From Sulfitobacter sp. (GTDB taxonomy: Bacteria; Pseudomonadota; Alphaproteobacteria; Rhodobacterales; Rhodobacteraceae): a DNA stretch of 5,266 bases. The stretch lies in NCBI GenBank assembly GCA_026421135.1, contig JAPKCR010000221.1:1-5266 (forward strand). Direction: 5' to 3'. Position numbers and translations under genes: made by a program. Positions 1 to 5,266 of the stretch are shown here, one piece after another (positions within the stretch are counted from its first letter, which is position 1; every line of letters starts with the position of its first letter). The notes below the pieces were generated by a model that saw nothing but the letters and a program-made list of their open reading frames with translations, did not search any database and was not told the DNA's origin.

Positions 1-41
1 ATCAAATACGAAATAACGTTGCCTTAAGGGAGAGGATCACC

Positions 42-764
42 ATGTCACGTGTCGCACTTGTGACCGGAGGTAGCCGTGGAATTGGCGCCGCCATTTCAAC
101 AGCACTCAAGGACGCCGGCTATACCGTCGCCGCCACCTACGCAGGCAACGATGAGGCCGCTGCAAAATTTACCGAAAGTACCGGCATCAAGACCTACAAA
201 TGGAACGTCGCAGATTACGACGGCTCCAAGGCCGGGATTGCAAAGGTCGAATCAGATCTTGGCCCAGTTGAGGTAATTGTTGCCAACGCAGGCATCACGC
301 GCGACGCGCCTTTCCACAAAATGACGCCAGATCAATGGCACGAGGTCGTCAACACCAACCTGACAGGCGTGTTTAACACAATTCACCCGATCTGGCCCGG
401 CATGCGTGAACGCAAGTTTGGACGTATCGTGGTTATCAGCTCGATCAACGGCCAAAAGGGACAGTTTGCGCAGGTCAACTATGCCGCGACCAAAGCCGGT
501 GATCTGGGCATCGTGAAATCCCTCGCTCAGGAAGGCGCGCGTGCAAACATCACGGCCAATGCGATTTGCCCGGGCTATATCGCCACTGACATGGTCATGG
601 CCGTGCCGGAAAAAGTGCGCGATTCGATTGTTGCACAAATCCCGACAGGTCGTTTGGGTGAACCAGAAGAAATTGCACGTGCGGTTCTGTTTCTGGTCGC
701 GGATGATGCTGGATTCATCAATGGCTCCACGATCTCCGCGAATGGCGCGCAGTACCTCGCCTGA
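42..764 (+). CDS. phbB: Acetoacetyl-CoA reductase (short-chain dehydrogenase), PHB synthesis
   Basis: A complete 240-residue cytoplasmic short-chain dehydrogenase. By family it reduces acetoacetyl-CoA to (R)-3-hydroxybutyryl-CoA with NADPH, the second step of polyhydroxybutyrate synthesis. Visible motifs: the nucleotide-binding TGGSRGIG at residues 8-15, NAG at 82-84, and the catalytic set N106, S134, Y147, K151. The PhaB-type substrate-site residues are also present: ITRD ending at D88, the NGQKGQF block with Q141 and Q144, and CPGYIATDM with Y179. These separate it from the close relative FabG. A purine-rich Shine-Dalgarno (AGAGG, 31-35) lies six bases before the ATG and fixes the start. 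The partner thiolase gene phbA is commonly just upstream in this group; the 41 bases before the start would be the gap between them, but phbA itself is not in the window. A strong hairpin follows 20 bases after the stop. Confidence 0.93.
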   Translation: MSRVALVTGGSRGIGAAISTALKDAGYTVAATYAGNDEAAAKFTESTGIKTYKWNVADYDGSKAGIAKVESDLGPVEVIVANAGITRDAPFHKMTPDQWHEVVNTNLTGVFNTIHPIWPGMRERKFGRIVVISSINGQKGQFAQVNYAATKAGDLGIVKSLAQEGARANITANAICPGYIATDMVMAVPEKVRDSIVAQIPTGRLGEPEEIARAVLFLVADDAGFINGSTISANGAQYLA

Positions 765-784
765 TCTGACCGCCACCTAATTTG

Positions 785-818
785 CGAAAGGCCAGTGCTG
801 AAAAGCATTGGCCTTTCG
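785..818 (+). terminator. Strong hairpin terminator after phbB
   Basis: Two 15-base arms (785-799 and 804-818) pair at every position, with one G-U pair (795/808), around a GAAA tetraloop at 800-803. The 3' side has only a loose T-rich stretch (TCGTCGTTATT) rather than a clean T tract, so termination may be less than complete. The hairpin lies 20 bases after the phbB stop. It also lies 15 bases beyond the stop of the possible minus-strand small gene (834-956) and could serve that gene too, although there is almost no T tract on that side. Confidence 0.85.
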
Positions 819-833
819 TCGTTATTCTGCAGT

Positions 834-956
834 TCAGCGAGCGCGCCTTACCGAACCAAATAGCCATCCCCAAAATTCATGCGTTGCTCGCGCCCGTGCG
901 CGATGGGCCTCTTCTATTGCGTTTCGGGCGGCACGGTTTGTTGTTGCTTCAATCAT
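834..956 (-). CDS. Possible small basic protein of unknown function (40 aa)
   Basis: I cannot assign this to a named family. A minus-strand reading frame encodes a 40-residue basic peptide. It has a predicted helix with the pattern RNAIEEAHRARARA (about residues 11-24) followed by an aromatic segment, HEFWGWLFG (25-33), and an Arg-rich end. From memory, Rhodobacterales genomes carry many small unannotated proteins with a similar AIxxAHxxRAxA...F pattern; that likeness is an inference. The chosen ATG (954-956) has a weak GGA eight bases upstream. ATGs at 960-962 and 978-980 are alternatives that would give 42 or 48 residues. It would be convergent with phbB, ending next to the shared hairpin, and divergent from the LysR gene. 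Several rare codons (ATA, CTA, AGG) and the lack of a strong ribosome site weaken the case. It could be chance. Confidence 0.35.
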   Translation of the reverse strand: MIEATTNRAARNAIEEAHRARARATHEFWGWLFGSVRRAR

Positions 957-1065
957 CGCCATATTCCATCTATCAAGCATTTCTATTCTGTGCCTAAGAT
1001 GGGCCTGCAATAACATCTGCACAAACGAGACTTTCTTTTATTCACACAAGAATTACTTAACTGAT
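957..1065. promoter_or_regulatory. Upstream region of the LysR-exporter operon, candidate operator
   Basis: This AT-richer stretch precedes the LysR gene and, if the small minus-strand gene is real, is a divergent promoter region. It holds an imperfectly centred pair of repeats: TTCTT (1033-1037) and AAGAA (1048-1052), a perfect inverted repeat with a ten-base spacer that contains T-N11-A spacings typical of LysR boxes. A second, shorter repeat, ATTC-N6-GAAT, overlaps it (1040-1053). Short repeats like these are expected by chance in AT-rich DNA, so operator function is only a suggestion. I found no convincing -35/-10 pair. Confidence 0.25.
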
Positions 1066-2004
1066 ATGTCTGACAGACTGCCCCCACTGACCGCCTTGCG
1101 CGCATTTGAAGCTGCTGCAAGACACCTTTCCTTTGCATCAGCGGCAGCGGAATTGAACGTCACACCTGCTGCGCTTAGTTTCCAGATCAAATCTCTTGAG
1201 GCCCATTTCGGCGCGCCACTTTTCCGGCGTCTCAATCGCGCAGTCGAATTGACCGAAGCAGGGGCCGCCCTTGCCCCGGGCACCACGGACGGGTTTCGAA
1301 CGCTGGCCGTCGCATGGCGGGCCGCTCAACGCACCCAAGACCACCAGTCATTAACAGTGACCGCAGGCCCCGCGTTTACGGCCAAATGGCTGGCCCCACG
1401 GCTTTACGAATTTGCGCAAACTCACCCCGAGATTGAACTGAGATTTTCAGCGTCGTTGCGTAAGATGGACTTTGCTCGTGACAATATTGATGTAGCGATA
1501 CGGTTTGGCACTTCGGTTGATCCTGAACTATTCGCCCTCCCCCTAGCTGAGGAATGGGTCACACCGGTCATGACACCCGAAATGGCAAAACGATATCCTA
1601 CGCCAGCCAGCCTGCGGGATGCGCCGCTGATTATCGACGAATCGATCACGTTTCTGGACCCGCCGACGAATTGGGATAGCTGGTTTGCCGCCATGGGGCT
1701 TGCAGCACCCACCATGCAAGGCCCCCGCTTTTCGCAGGCAGATCATGCAACCGACGCCGCGTTGGCCGGTGCGGGCGTCGTTTTGGGCAGGCGGGCGCTG
1801 GTAATCAAGGATCTCGCCGAAGGGCGTCTCGTAGCTCCCTACAACGCGGCGCTTGCGACAGGTGCGCGGTTCTGGTTTCTTTGTCCGAAGTCGGCACAAG
1901 ATCGCCCGCAGATCGTCGCGTTTAAGGAATGGATCATGCGCGAAATTAATAAAACATCGGACATCGCTGACAGCATTCGAATCATTTCAAGACATCCCGT
2001 ATGA
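1066..2004 (+). CDS. LysR-family transcriptional regulator (GcvA-like)
   Basis: A 312-residue DNA-binding regulator of usual LysR length. The N-terminal winged helix-turn-helix spans about residues 6-65. The LPPLTALRAFEAAARH start, the SFASAAAELNVTPAALS helix-turn-helix and the following LFRR..RAVELTEAG are characteristic of the GcvA-type subgroup. The C-terminal ligand-binding domain spans about 95-294 and includes the subgroup-typical block DFARDNIDVAIRFG (135-148). The frame is open back to a TTG at 808, but that extension crosses the phbB terminator and carries no LysR homology, so I chose the ATG at 1066, even though its ribosome site is weak. The stop overlaps the next start as ATGA (2001-2004), so regulator and exporter are translationally coupled. 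By analogy with other LysR-exporter pairs it probably controls its own operon. The ligand is unknown. Confidence 0.9.
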   Translation: MSDRLPPLTALRAFEAAARHLSFASAAAELNVTPAALSFQIKSLEAHFGAPLFRRLNRAVELTEAGAALAPGTTDGFRTLAVAWRAAQRTQDHQSLTVTAGPAFTAKWLAPRLYEFAQTHPEIELRFSASLRKMDFARDNIDVAIRFGTSVDPELFALPLAEEWVTPVMTPEMAKRYPTPASLRDAPLIIDESITFLDPPTNWDSWFAAMGLAAPTMQGPRFSQADHATDAALAGAGVVLGRRALVIKDLAEGRLVAPYNAALATGARFWFLCPKSAQDRPQIVAFKEWIMREINKTSDIADSIRIISRHPV

Positions 2005-2879
2005 CGCGGTCGCGCGCCACCTTGGTCGGGTTTGTCGCGGTTCTTTTATGGTCGCTACTTGCCCTTTTCACTGTCGGAACAGCACCTACACCGCCCCTGC
2101 TATTGAATACTTTGTGTTTTTTGATCGGTGGCGTGTTGGGGCTGTTTTGGTGCATTGCAACCGGTACCCTTGGCACCCTTCGAACGGTACCACTGCGGAT
2201 CTATATTTTTGGGATTGCAGGTCTTTTCGGGTATCACGCATTATATTTTTCGGCCCTGCGTCTCGCCCCCGCAGCCGAGGCTGGATTAATCGCGTATCTT
2301 TGGCCTTTGTTGATTGTTGTTTTTTCTGGCCTGTTGCCCGGTGAGATCTTACGCAGGGGGCATGTAATTGGCGCGGCCTTGGGCTTTGCAGGGGCGGCGC
2401 TCATCATCTCGAACGGATCGGGCAGCTTTCAGTCGCAATACCTGCCGGGGTATCTGCTTGCGATCTGCTGCGCCCTGACATGGTCGGGCTATTCGTTGCT
2501 GTCGCGTCGTATCGGCACGGCACCAACGGCAAGCGTCGTGGTGTTCTGCCTGGGCACAGCAGCACTGTCCCTGCCCCTGCATCTGCTGTTCGAAGATACC
2601 ATCTTGCCAGCAACAGCAGTCGGTTGGGCCAGCATTGTTGGATTGGGCTTAGGCCCTGTCGGGTTGGCTTTTTATGTTTGGGATGTTGGGGTTAAACGCG
2701 GCGATATTCAACTATTGGGCACCAGCTCTTATCTGGCCCCTTTGCTATCAACGCTTATTTTGGTGGTTTCAGGTGTCACGCCTGCCAAACCCGTCTTGTT
2801 TTGGGCGGCTGCGCTGATCACTGGCGGCGCTCTTTTCGCAGCGCGCGCCAGCTATGGTAAGTCTAGCTTAAAATCTTAA
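2001..2879 (+). CDS. DMT/EamA superfamily inner-membrane exporter, YddG-like
   Basis: A 292-residue inner-membrane protein with ten predicted helices, approximately at residues 5-25, 31-53, 66-85, 90-112, 120-137, 149-167, 177-197, 207-228, 237-257 and 264-282. This is the two-times-five EamA architecture. It resembles the E. coli aromatic amino acid exporter YddG more than other EamA proteins. Shared features are the MTR..ATL.G...VLLWS start, the YLWP motif (99-102) in helix 4, and in the last third a WDVG...GD......SYLAPLLS block (227-250) matching YddG's WNVG..HG......SY..P.LS. Export of amino acids or similar metabolites is therefore likely, but the substrate is inferred. There is no separate Shine-Dalgarno: the ATG overlaps the LysR stop by four bases, indicating coupling. 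Its TAA overlaps the TAA of the opposing ydcH-like gene. Confidence 0.88.
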   Translation: MTRSRATLVGFVAVLLWSLLALFTVGTAPTPPLLLNTLCFLIGGVLGLFWCIATGTLGTLRTVPLRIYIFGIAGLFGYHALYFSALRLAPAAEAGLIAYLWPLLIVVFSGLLPGEILRRGHVIGAALGFAGAALIISNGSGSFQSQYLPGYLLAICCALTWSGYSLLSRRIGTAPTASVVVFCLGTAALSLPLHLLFEDTILPATAVGWASIVGLGLGPVGLAFYVWDVGVKRGDIQLLGTSSYLAPLLSTLILVVSGVTPAKPVLFWAAALITGGALFAARASYGKSSLKS

Positions 2880-3040
2880 GCGGATAGTCTGGTAATCTCT
2901 TCCTTCAGTCGAAGCTTTTTCTTCTTCATCGTCGCAACCTTCAGATCGTCGATGCCCGGGGACCGCTGTGCCTTCTCTACAGCGTCGCTCACCGCCGAAT
3001 GTTTCCGTTTCAAAGCTTCAAGATGCGCGTCAAATGCCAC
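2876..3040 (-). CDS. YdcH/DUF465 family small helical protein
   Basis: A 54-residue protein with the DUF465 (YdcH, formerly also called SlyX-like) pattern: an N-terminal helix with HLEALKRKHSAVSDAVEKA, a middle SPGIDDLKV turn, and a Lys-rich helix, MKKKKLRLKEEITRL. It should form an antiparallel helical hairpin or coiled coil; the family's function is unknown. The start is GTG (3038-3040). The codon directly upstream is TAA in the same frame, so no earlier start is possible, and a strong Shine-Dalgarno lies at the right distance. It is the last gene of the minus-strand group, 106 bases after the TrmN6-like gene, and may share its transcript or have its own promoter. Its TAA shares bases with the TAA of the opposing exporter gene. 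Confidence 0.88.
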   Translation of the reverse strand: MAFDAHLEALKRKHSAVSDAVEKAQRSPGIDDLKVATMKKKKLRLKEEITRLSA

Positions 3041-3146
3041 TTAACTCTCCTTTTTTGAATGTTGCGTAACCTGAGTGAACCACGAAAGAATCCACCTGTC
3101 ACGCGGCAGCGCAGCAAATCTCCCAACAAATTTATAGATAGGCCGG
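3041..3146 (-). other. Gap between the TrmN6-like and ydcH-like genes
   Basis: These 106 bases separate two genes on the same strand. Apart from the ydcH Shine-Dalgarno at the near end I see no hairpin with a T tract and no convincing promoter. There is a TATAAA-like stretch near 3129-3136 on the minus strand, but no matching -35. One minus-strand frame stays open for about 34 codons without an ATG, GTG or TTG start. The gap may contain sequence that once coded for the missing end of the TrmN6-like protein, but no recognisable remnant is left. Confidence 0.5.
3045..3052 (-). promoter_or_regulatory. Strong Shine-Dalgarno for the ydcH-like gene
   Basis: On the minus strand this reads AAGGAGAG, four bases before the GTG at 3040. 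It is the best ribosome site in the window and supports the GTG start of the small DUF465 gene. An A tract (3051-3056 read on the minus strand) precedes it. Confidence 0.85.
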
Positions 3147-3785
3147 TTAATGCCTAAAACGGCTGCGCGACGGCGCCCGCAAGATAATCAATTCGGCCAT
3201 GCGACCAGTACGAGGGGCGATCGGTAGCACCTCGATGCTGCCCATATCATGAGGTAAAGCGCGGATCAGATCAGGAAGACGCTCAGCGCGGTGAATGAAA
3301 TGCGCCTGCCCTTTCGGGGCCAACCGCTTGGCCGCTATCTCGACCCACTTGGCCAGCGGGGTCTGTTCACCCATTGAAGTTTCACGGGCGCTGTCCAACG
3401 ACGCGATAGAGGCTTCACGATCAAAGTACGGGGGGTTCGCCAGCACGTGGTCAAACTGACGTTGCCGCAGCGTCAACGGCATTGCAGAAAGATCGGCTTC
3501 GAAGACCTCGAACGCGGTATGGTTGCGGCGGGCAAGCCTAGCATAGGCGGATTGCACCTCGACCCCGGTCAGGGCGAGTCCGGGTACTCGCGCGCCCAGA
3601 CACAAGGACGCGGCGCCGACTCCACAGCCCAACTCCAGCACCCGTTGCCCGGCCTGCGCAGGCACCGTTGCAGCCAATAAAACAGGGTCAACGCCAGCCC
3701 GGTACCCCTTGCGAGGCTGCCACAGATGCAGCTTGCCCCCCAGAAAGGCATCATGGGTCAGATCATCGGGGTCAAAACTGTGCAC
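3147..3785 (-). CDS. TrmN6-like tRNA1(Val) A37 N6-methyltransferase family protein
   Basis: A 212-residue class I SAM-dependent methyltransferase of the YfiC/TrmN6 family, whose E. coli member methylates N6 of adenine 37 in tRNA1(Val). Visible features: the N-terminal family block FLGGKLHLWQPRKGYRAGVDPVLLA (starts at residue 14), SAM motif I VLELGCGVGA (49-58), an acidic ligand E76 ending the second strand, and the catalytic NPPY at 117-120 for amino-group methylation. The start is GTG; there is no Shine-Dalgarno, and the DUF2007 stop lies four bases upstream, so translation is probably coupled. The chain ends at RSRFRH soon after the last core strand (AELIILRA, 197-204), roughly 30-40 residues short of the lengths I expect for relatives such as E. 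coli YfiC (about 245). The substrate in this organism is inferred from family only. Confidence 0.85.
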   Translation of the reverse strand: MHSFDPDDLTHDAFLGGKLHLWQPRKGYRAGVDPVLLAATVPAQAGQRVLELGCGVGAASLCLGARVPGLALTGVEVQSAYARLARRNHTAFEVFEADLSAMPLTLRQRQFDHVLANPPYFDREASIASLDSARETSMGEQTPLAKWVEIAAKRLAPKGQAHFIHRAERLPDLIRALPHDMGSIEVLPIAPRTGRMAELIILRAPSRSRFRH

Positions 3786-3789
3786 GGCG

Positions 3790-4011
3790 TTAGTCTGGCA
3801 GTACGGTTGGGATGTCGTTGTCGCGCATTACCCGCAGGGCAGCGCTGTGCTTGTCCTCATGAACCATCAACCTCCGGGGGAATATTCCAATGCCACCTTC
3901 AAGCACGCTCATATTTACGTCCAATGGAAAGCAGTCTATATCCTCGCCCTGAAGAAGGGCGCTGGCAAAAGCGATGATCGTCGGGTCAGTTGTGCGCAAA
4001 AGTTCCTTCAT
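3790..4011 (-). CDS. DUF2007 domain protein, conserved small protein
   Basis: A 73-residue soluble protein of the DUF2007 family, described in Pfam terms only as a putative signal-transducing domain; its function is unknown. It has the family pattern typical of Rhodobacterales: MKELLRTTDPTIIAFASALL at the start, then a short D..CFPLD segment, the MSVLEGGIGIFPRRLMV core (34-50) and an A..VM helix near the end. The reading frame is open further upstream (to 4170), but that part lies inside ispB on the other strand and has no homology, so the ATG at 4009-4011 is the start. No Shine-Dalgarno is visible. It is the first gene of the minus-strand group, four bases before the TrmN6-like gene and divergent from ispB. 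Confidence 0.88.
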   Translation of the reverse strand: MKELLRTTDPTIIAFASALLQGEDIDCFPLDVNMSVLEGGIGIFPRRLMVHEDKHSAALRVMRDNDIPTVLPD

Positions 4012-4018
4012 AACAGAG

Positions 4019-4047
4019 ATGTAAGTGCAATCGCCTAAGATTGTCGA
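4019..4047 (-). promoter_or_regulatory. Candidate promoter for the DUF2007 gene, possibly leaderless
   Basis: On the minus strand TCGACA (4042-4047, five of six matches to TTGACA) is followed after exactly 17 bases by TTACAT (4019-4024, three of six matches to TATAAT). Seven bases then separate the -10 from the ATG, so a start at the usual distance would fall on the ATG itself and produce a leaderless message. This fits the missing Shine-Dalgarno. The -10 match is poor, so the call is tentative. Confidence 0.3.
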
Positions 4048-4070
4048 GCCTTTCAGATGGGGTCGTGTAG

Positions 4071-5069
4071 ATGAAAATGGACATAAGTCAAAAACCACAT
4101 GACCGTATGGCCAGCTATCTTGCTGCCGATATGACGGCTGTGAATGACCTGATCCGCGACCGCATGGCATCCGAACATGCGCCTCGCATCCCCGAAGTCA
4201 CGGCACATCTGGTTGAGGCAGGCGGCAAACGTTTGCGCCCGATGCTGACTTTGGCTGCGGCCCATATCTGCGGTTATAGTGGGTCCTATCACGTGCATCT
4301 TGCCGCCACGGTTGAGTTTATCCATACCGCAACGTTGCTGCATGATGATGTCGTCGACGAAAGCGGCCAACGGCGCGGGCGCCCCACGGCGAACCTGCTG
4401 TGGGACAATAAGTCGTCAGTGCTGGTGGGCGACTACCTGTTTGCACGCAGCTTTCAATTGATGACCGAGACGAACAACATGCGCGTGTTGGCGATCTTGT
4501 CCAACGCATCGGCAACGATTGCGGAAGGCGAAGTCCTGCAACTGACGGCGGCGCAGAACCTTGCCACTGACGAATCTGTTTATCTAAAGGTCGTACGTGG
4601 CAAGACGGCTGCTTTGTTTTCCGCCGCGACCGAAGTTGGCGGTGTGATCGCTGGTGCCCCTGCCGCCCAGATCAAGGCGCTGTATGACTATGGGGATGCG
4701 TTGGGGATTGCATTTCAGATCGTCGATGATCTGTTGGATTATCAAGGCGATGCACAGGCCACCGGCAAAAATATTGGCGACGATTTCCGTGAAAAGAAAC
4801 TGACCTTGCCTGTGATCAAGGCCATCGCAAAATCAGATGCCGAAGAACGCGCCTTTTGGATCCGCACCATCGAAAAAGGGCGTCAGGAGGAAGGCGATTT
4901 GGATCACGCCCTAGCCCTGCTGAACAAGCATGACACGCTAACCGCGACCAAGTCGGATGCTTTGGAATGGGCTGCCCAGGCAAAGGCTGCCTTGCACGCG
5001 CTTCCCGACCACGAGCTTCGCGAAATGCTGCACGACCTTGCGGATTATGTTGTGGCGCGAATTAACTAA
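4071..5069 (+). CDS. ispB: Long-chain polyprenyl diphosphate synthase (octa/decaprenyl), ubiquinone side chain
   Basis: A complete 332-residue trans-prenyltransferase that adds isopentenyl diphosphate units to a short allylic primer, giving the long chain attached to ubiquinone. Motifs in order: GGKRLRP (51-57), first aspartate-rich motif DDVVD (92-96), RRGRPT (101-106), LVGDYLFARSF (118-128), KTA (178-180), second aspartate-rich motif FQIVDDLLD (215-223) and the family block GKNIGDDFREKKLTLPV (232-248). The residue five positions before the first DDxxD is Ala87, the small residue at the position (Ala79 in E. coli IspB) that allows long products; the exact length (C40 or C50) cannot be read from sequence, though ubiquinone-10 is usual in this group. 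GGGG at 4059-4062, eight bases upstream, favours the first ATG over the one at 4077. It is divergent from the DUF2007 gene and its end overlaps ispE. Confidence 0.94.
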   Translation: MKMDISQKPHDRMASYLAADMTAVNDLIRDRMASEHAPRIPEVTAHLVEAGGKRLRPMLTLAAAHICGYSGSYHVHLAATVEFIHTATLLHDDVVDESGQRRGRPTANLLWDNKSSVLVGDYLFARSFQLMTETNNMRVLAILSNASATIAEGEVLQLTAAQNLATDESVYLKVVRGKTAALFSAATEVGGVIAGAPAAQIKALYDYGDALGIAFQIVDDLLDYQGDAQATGKNIGDDFREKKLTLPVIKAIAKSDAEERAFWIRTIEKGRQEEGDLDHALALLNKHDTLTATKSDALEWAAQAKAALHALPDHELREMLHDLADYVVARIN

Positions 5070-5266
5070 TAACCTCGGCGGCGGCGACCCACCAATCGGG
5101 GTGCGCGCGGTCAATCCGCGCGGCCGCGTGGTTTGCTGCATCCTCGGTCCCGTACAGACCAAAGCAGGTGGCCCCAGACCCTGACATCCGCGCCAACAGC
5201 GCATCGTCAAGCGCCCCAAGGCATGCCGCGATTTCGGGAACAATCTCCATCGCAGGTGCGTCTAGG
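5062..5266 (-). CDS. ispE: 4-diphosphocytidyl-2-C-methyl-D-erythritol kinase, C-terminal part
   Basis: The last 67 residues of a GHMP-family kinase; the N-terminal part, including the ATP loop, lies beyond the window edge. IspE phosphorylates CDP-methylerythritol, the fourth step of the MEP pathway to C5 isoprenoids. The visible part begins LDAPAM, matching the conserved NDLE.PA segment, and contains RMSGSGATCFGLY, the third GHMP motif in its IspE form, followed by an AA.R...HPDWWV.A tail. The frame continues past the internal ATG at 5248-5250 to the window edge, so that ATG is not the start. The gene is convergent with ispB, and the two overlap by eight bases at their stops. Both act in isoprenoid synthesis. 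Confidence 0.9.
   Translation of the reverse strand, partial: LDAPAMEIVPEIAACLGALDDALLARMSGSGATCFGLYGTEDAANHAAARIDRAHPDWWVAAAEVIS

Noticed and set aside
252..776. Long minus-strand frame of 174 codons inside phbB
   Set aside because: It lies antisense to a clearly identified gene, its product is rich in Cys, His and Arg without any family pattern, and it runs over the phbB stop. It is a shadow frame.
808..1065. N-terminal extension of the LysR frame back to a TTG start
   Set aside because: It begins inside the phbB terminator stem, adds 86 residues with no LysR resemblance, and the family N-terminus fits the ATG at 1066.
1543..1899. Minus-strand frame of 118 codons inside the LysR gene
   Set aside because: Antisense to a well-supported coding region, with an unnatural composition and no recognisable motif.
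3041..3145. Open minus-strand frame of about 34 codons between the TrmN6-like and ydcH-like genes
   Set aside because: It has no ATG, GTG or TTG start and no family resemblance, and it ends at the TAA directly before the ydcH GTG. It is most likely chance.
4036..4041. TAAGAT as a -10 element for ispB on the plus strand
   Set aside because: Four of six bases match, but no acceptable -35 hexamer occurs 16-18 bases upstream, so it is not reported as a promoter.
4012..4170. Upstream extension of the DUF2007 frame
   Set aside because: The added residues fall in the divergent gap and inside ispB and show no homology; the family start MKELLRT matches the ATG at 4009-4011.

Overview
The window looks like ordinary chromosomal DNA from an alphaproteobacterium, most likely a marine Rhodobacterales (Roseobacter-group) species. 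This rests on the close family resemblance of PhbB, the DUF2007 protein, IspB and the IspE tail to that group, on moderate GC content, and on tight packing with overlapping genes. The genus cannot be set from the sequence alone. I see no CRISPR array, insertion sequence, phage gene, tRNA or rRNA.

Layout. (1) 42-764 (+): phbB, the acetoacetyl-CoA reductase of polyhydroxybutyrate synthesis, closed by a strong hairpin terminator at 785-818. Its usual partner phbA probably lies just upstream, outside the window. (2) 834-1065: a short gap that may hold an unrecognised 40-residue gene on the minus strand (834-956) and the upstream region of the next operon. (3) 1066-2879 (+): a two-gene unit, a GcvA-type LysR regulator overlapping by ATGA with a YddG-like ten-helix exporter of the DMT/EamA superfamily. 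(4) 4011 down to 2876 (-): three small housekeeping genes in the order DUF2007 protein, TrmN6-like tRNA methyltransferase, YdcH/DUF465 protein. (5) 4071-5069 (+): ispB, a long-chain polyprenyl diphosphate synthase that makes the ubiquinone side chain, divergent from the DUF2007 gene across 59 bases. (6) 5266 down to 5062 (-): the C-terminal end of ispE, an MEP-pathway kinase, convergent with ispB.

How the genes work together. ispE and ispB belong to the same broad pathway: IspE helps make C5 isoprenoid units and IspB polymerises them for the quinone tail. phbB stands apart as carbon-storage metabolism. The regulator and exporter are probably a self-contained export module. Both convergent junctions (2876-2879 and 5062-5069) overlap at their stop codons, so the only clear intrinsic terminator is the one after phbB.

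I found no convincing new biological system. The points most worth checking are the possible small minus-strand gene, the apparently short C-terminus of the TrmN6-like enzyme, and the possible leaderless start of the DUF2007 gene.
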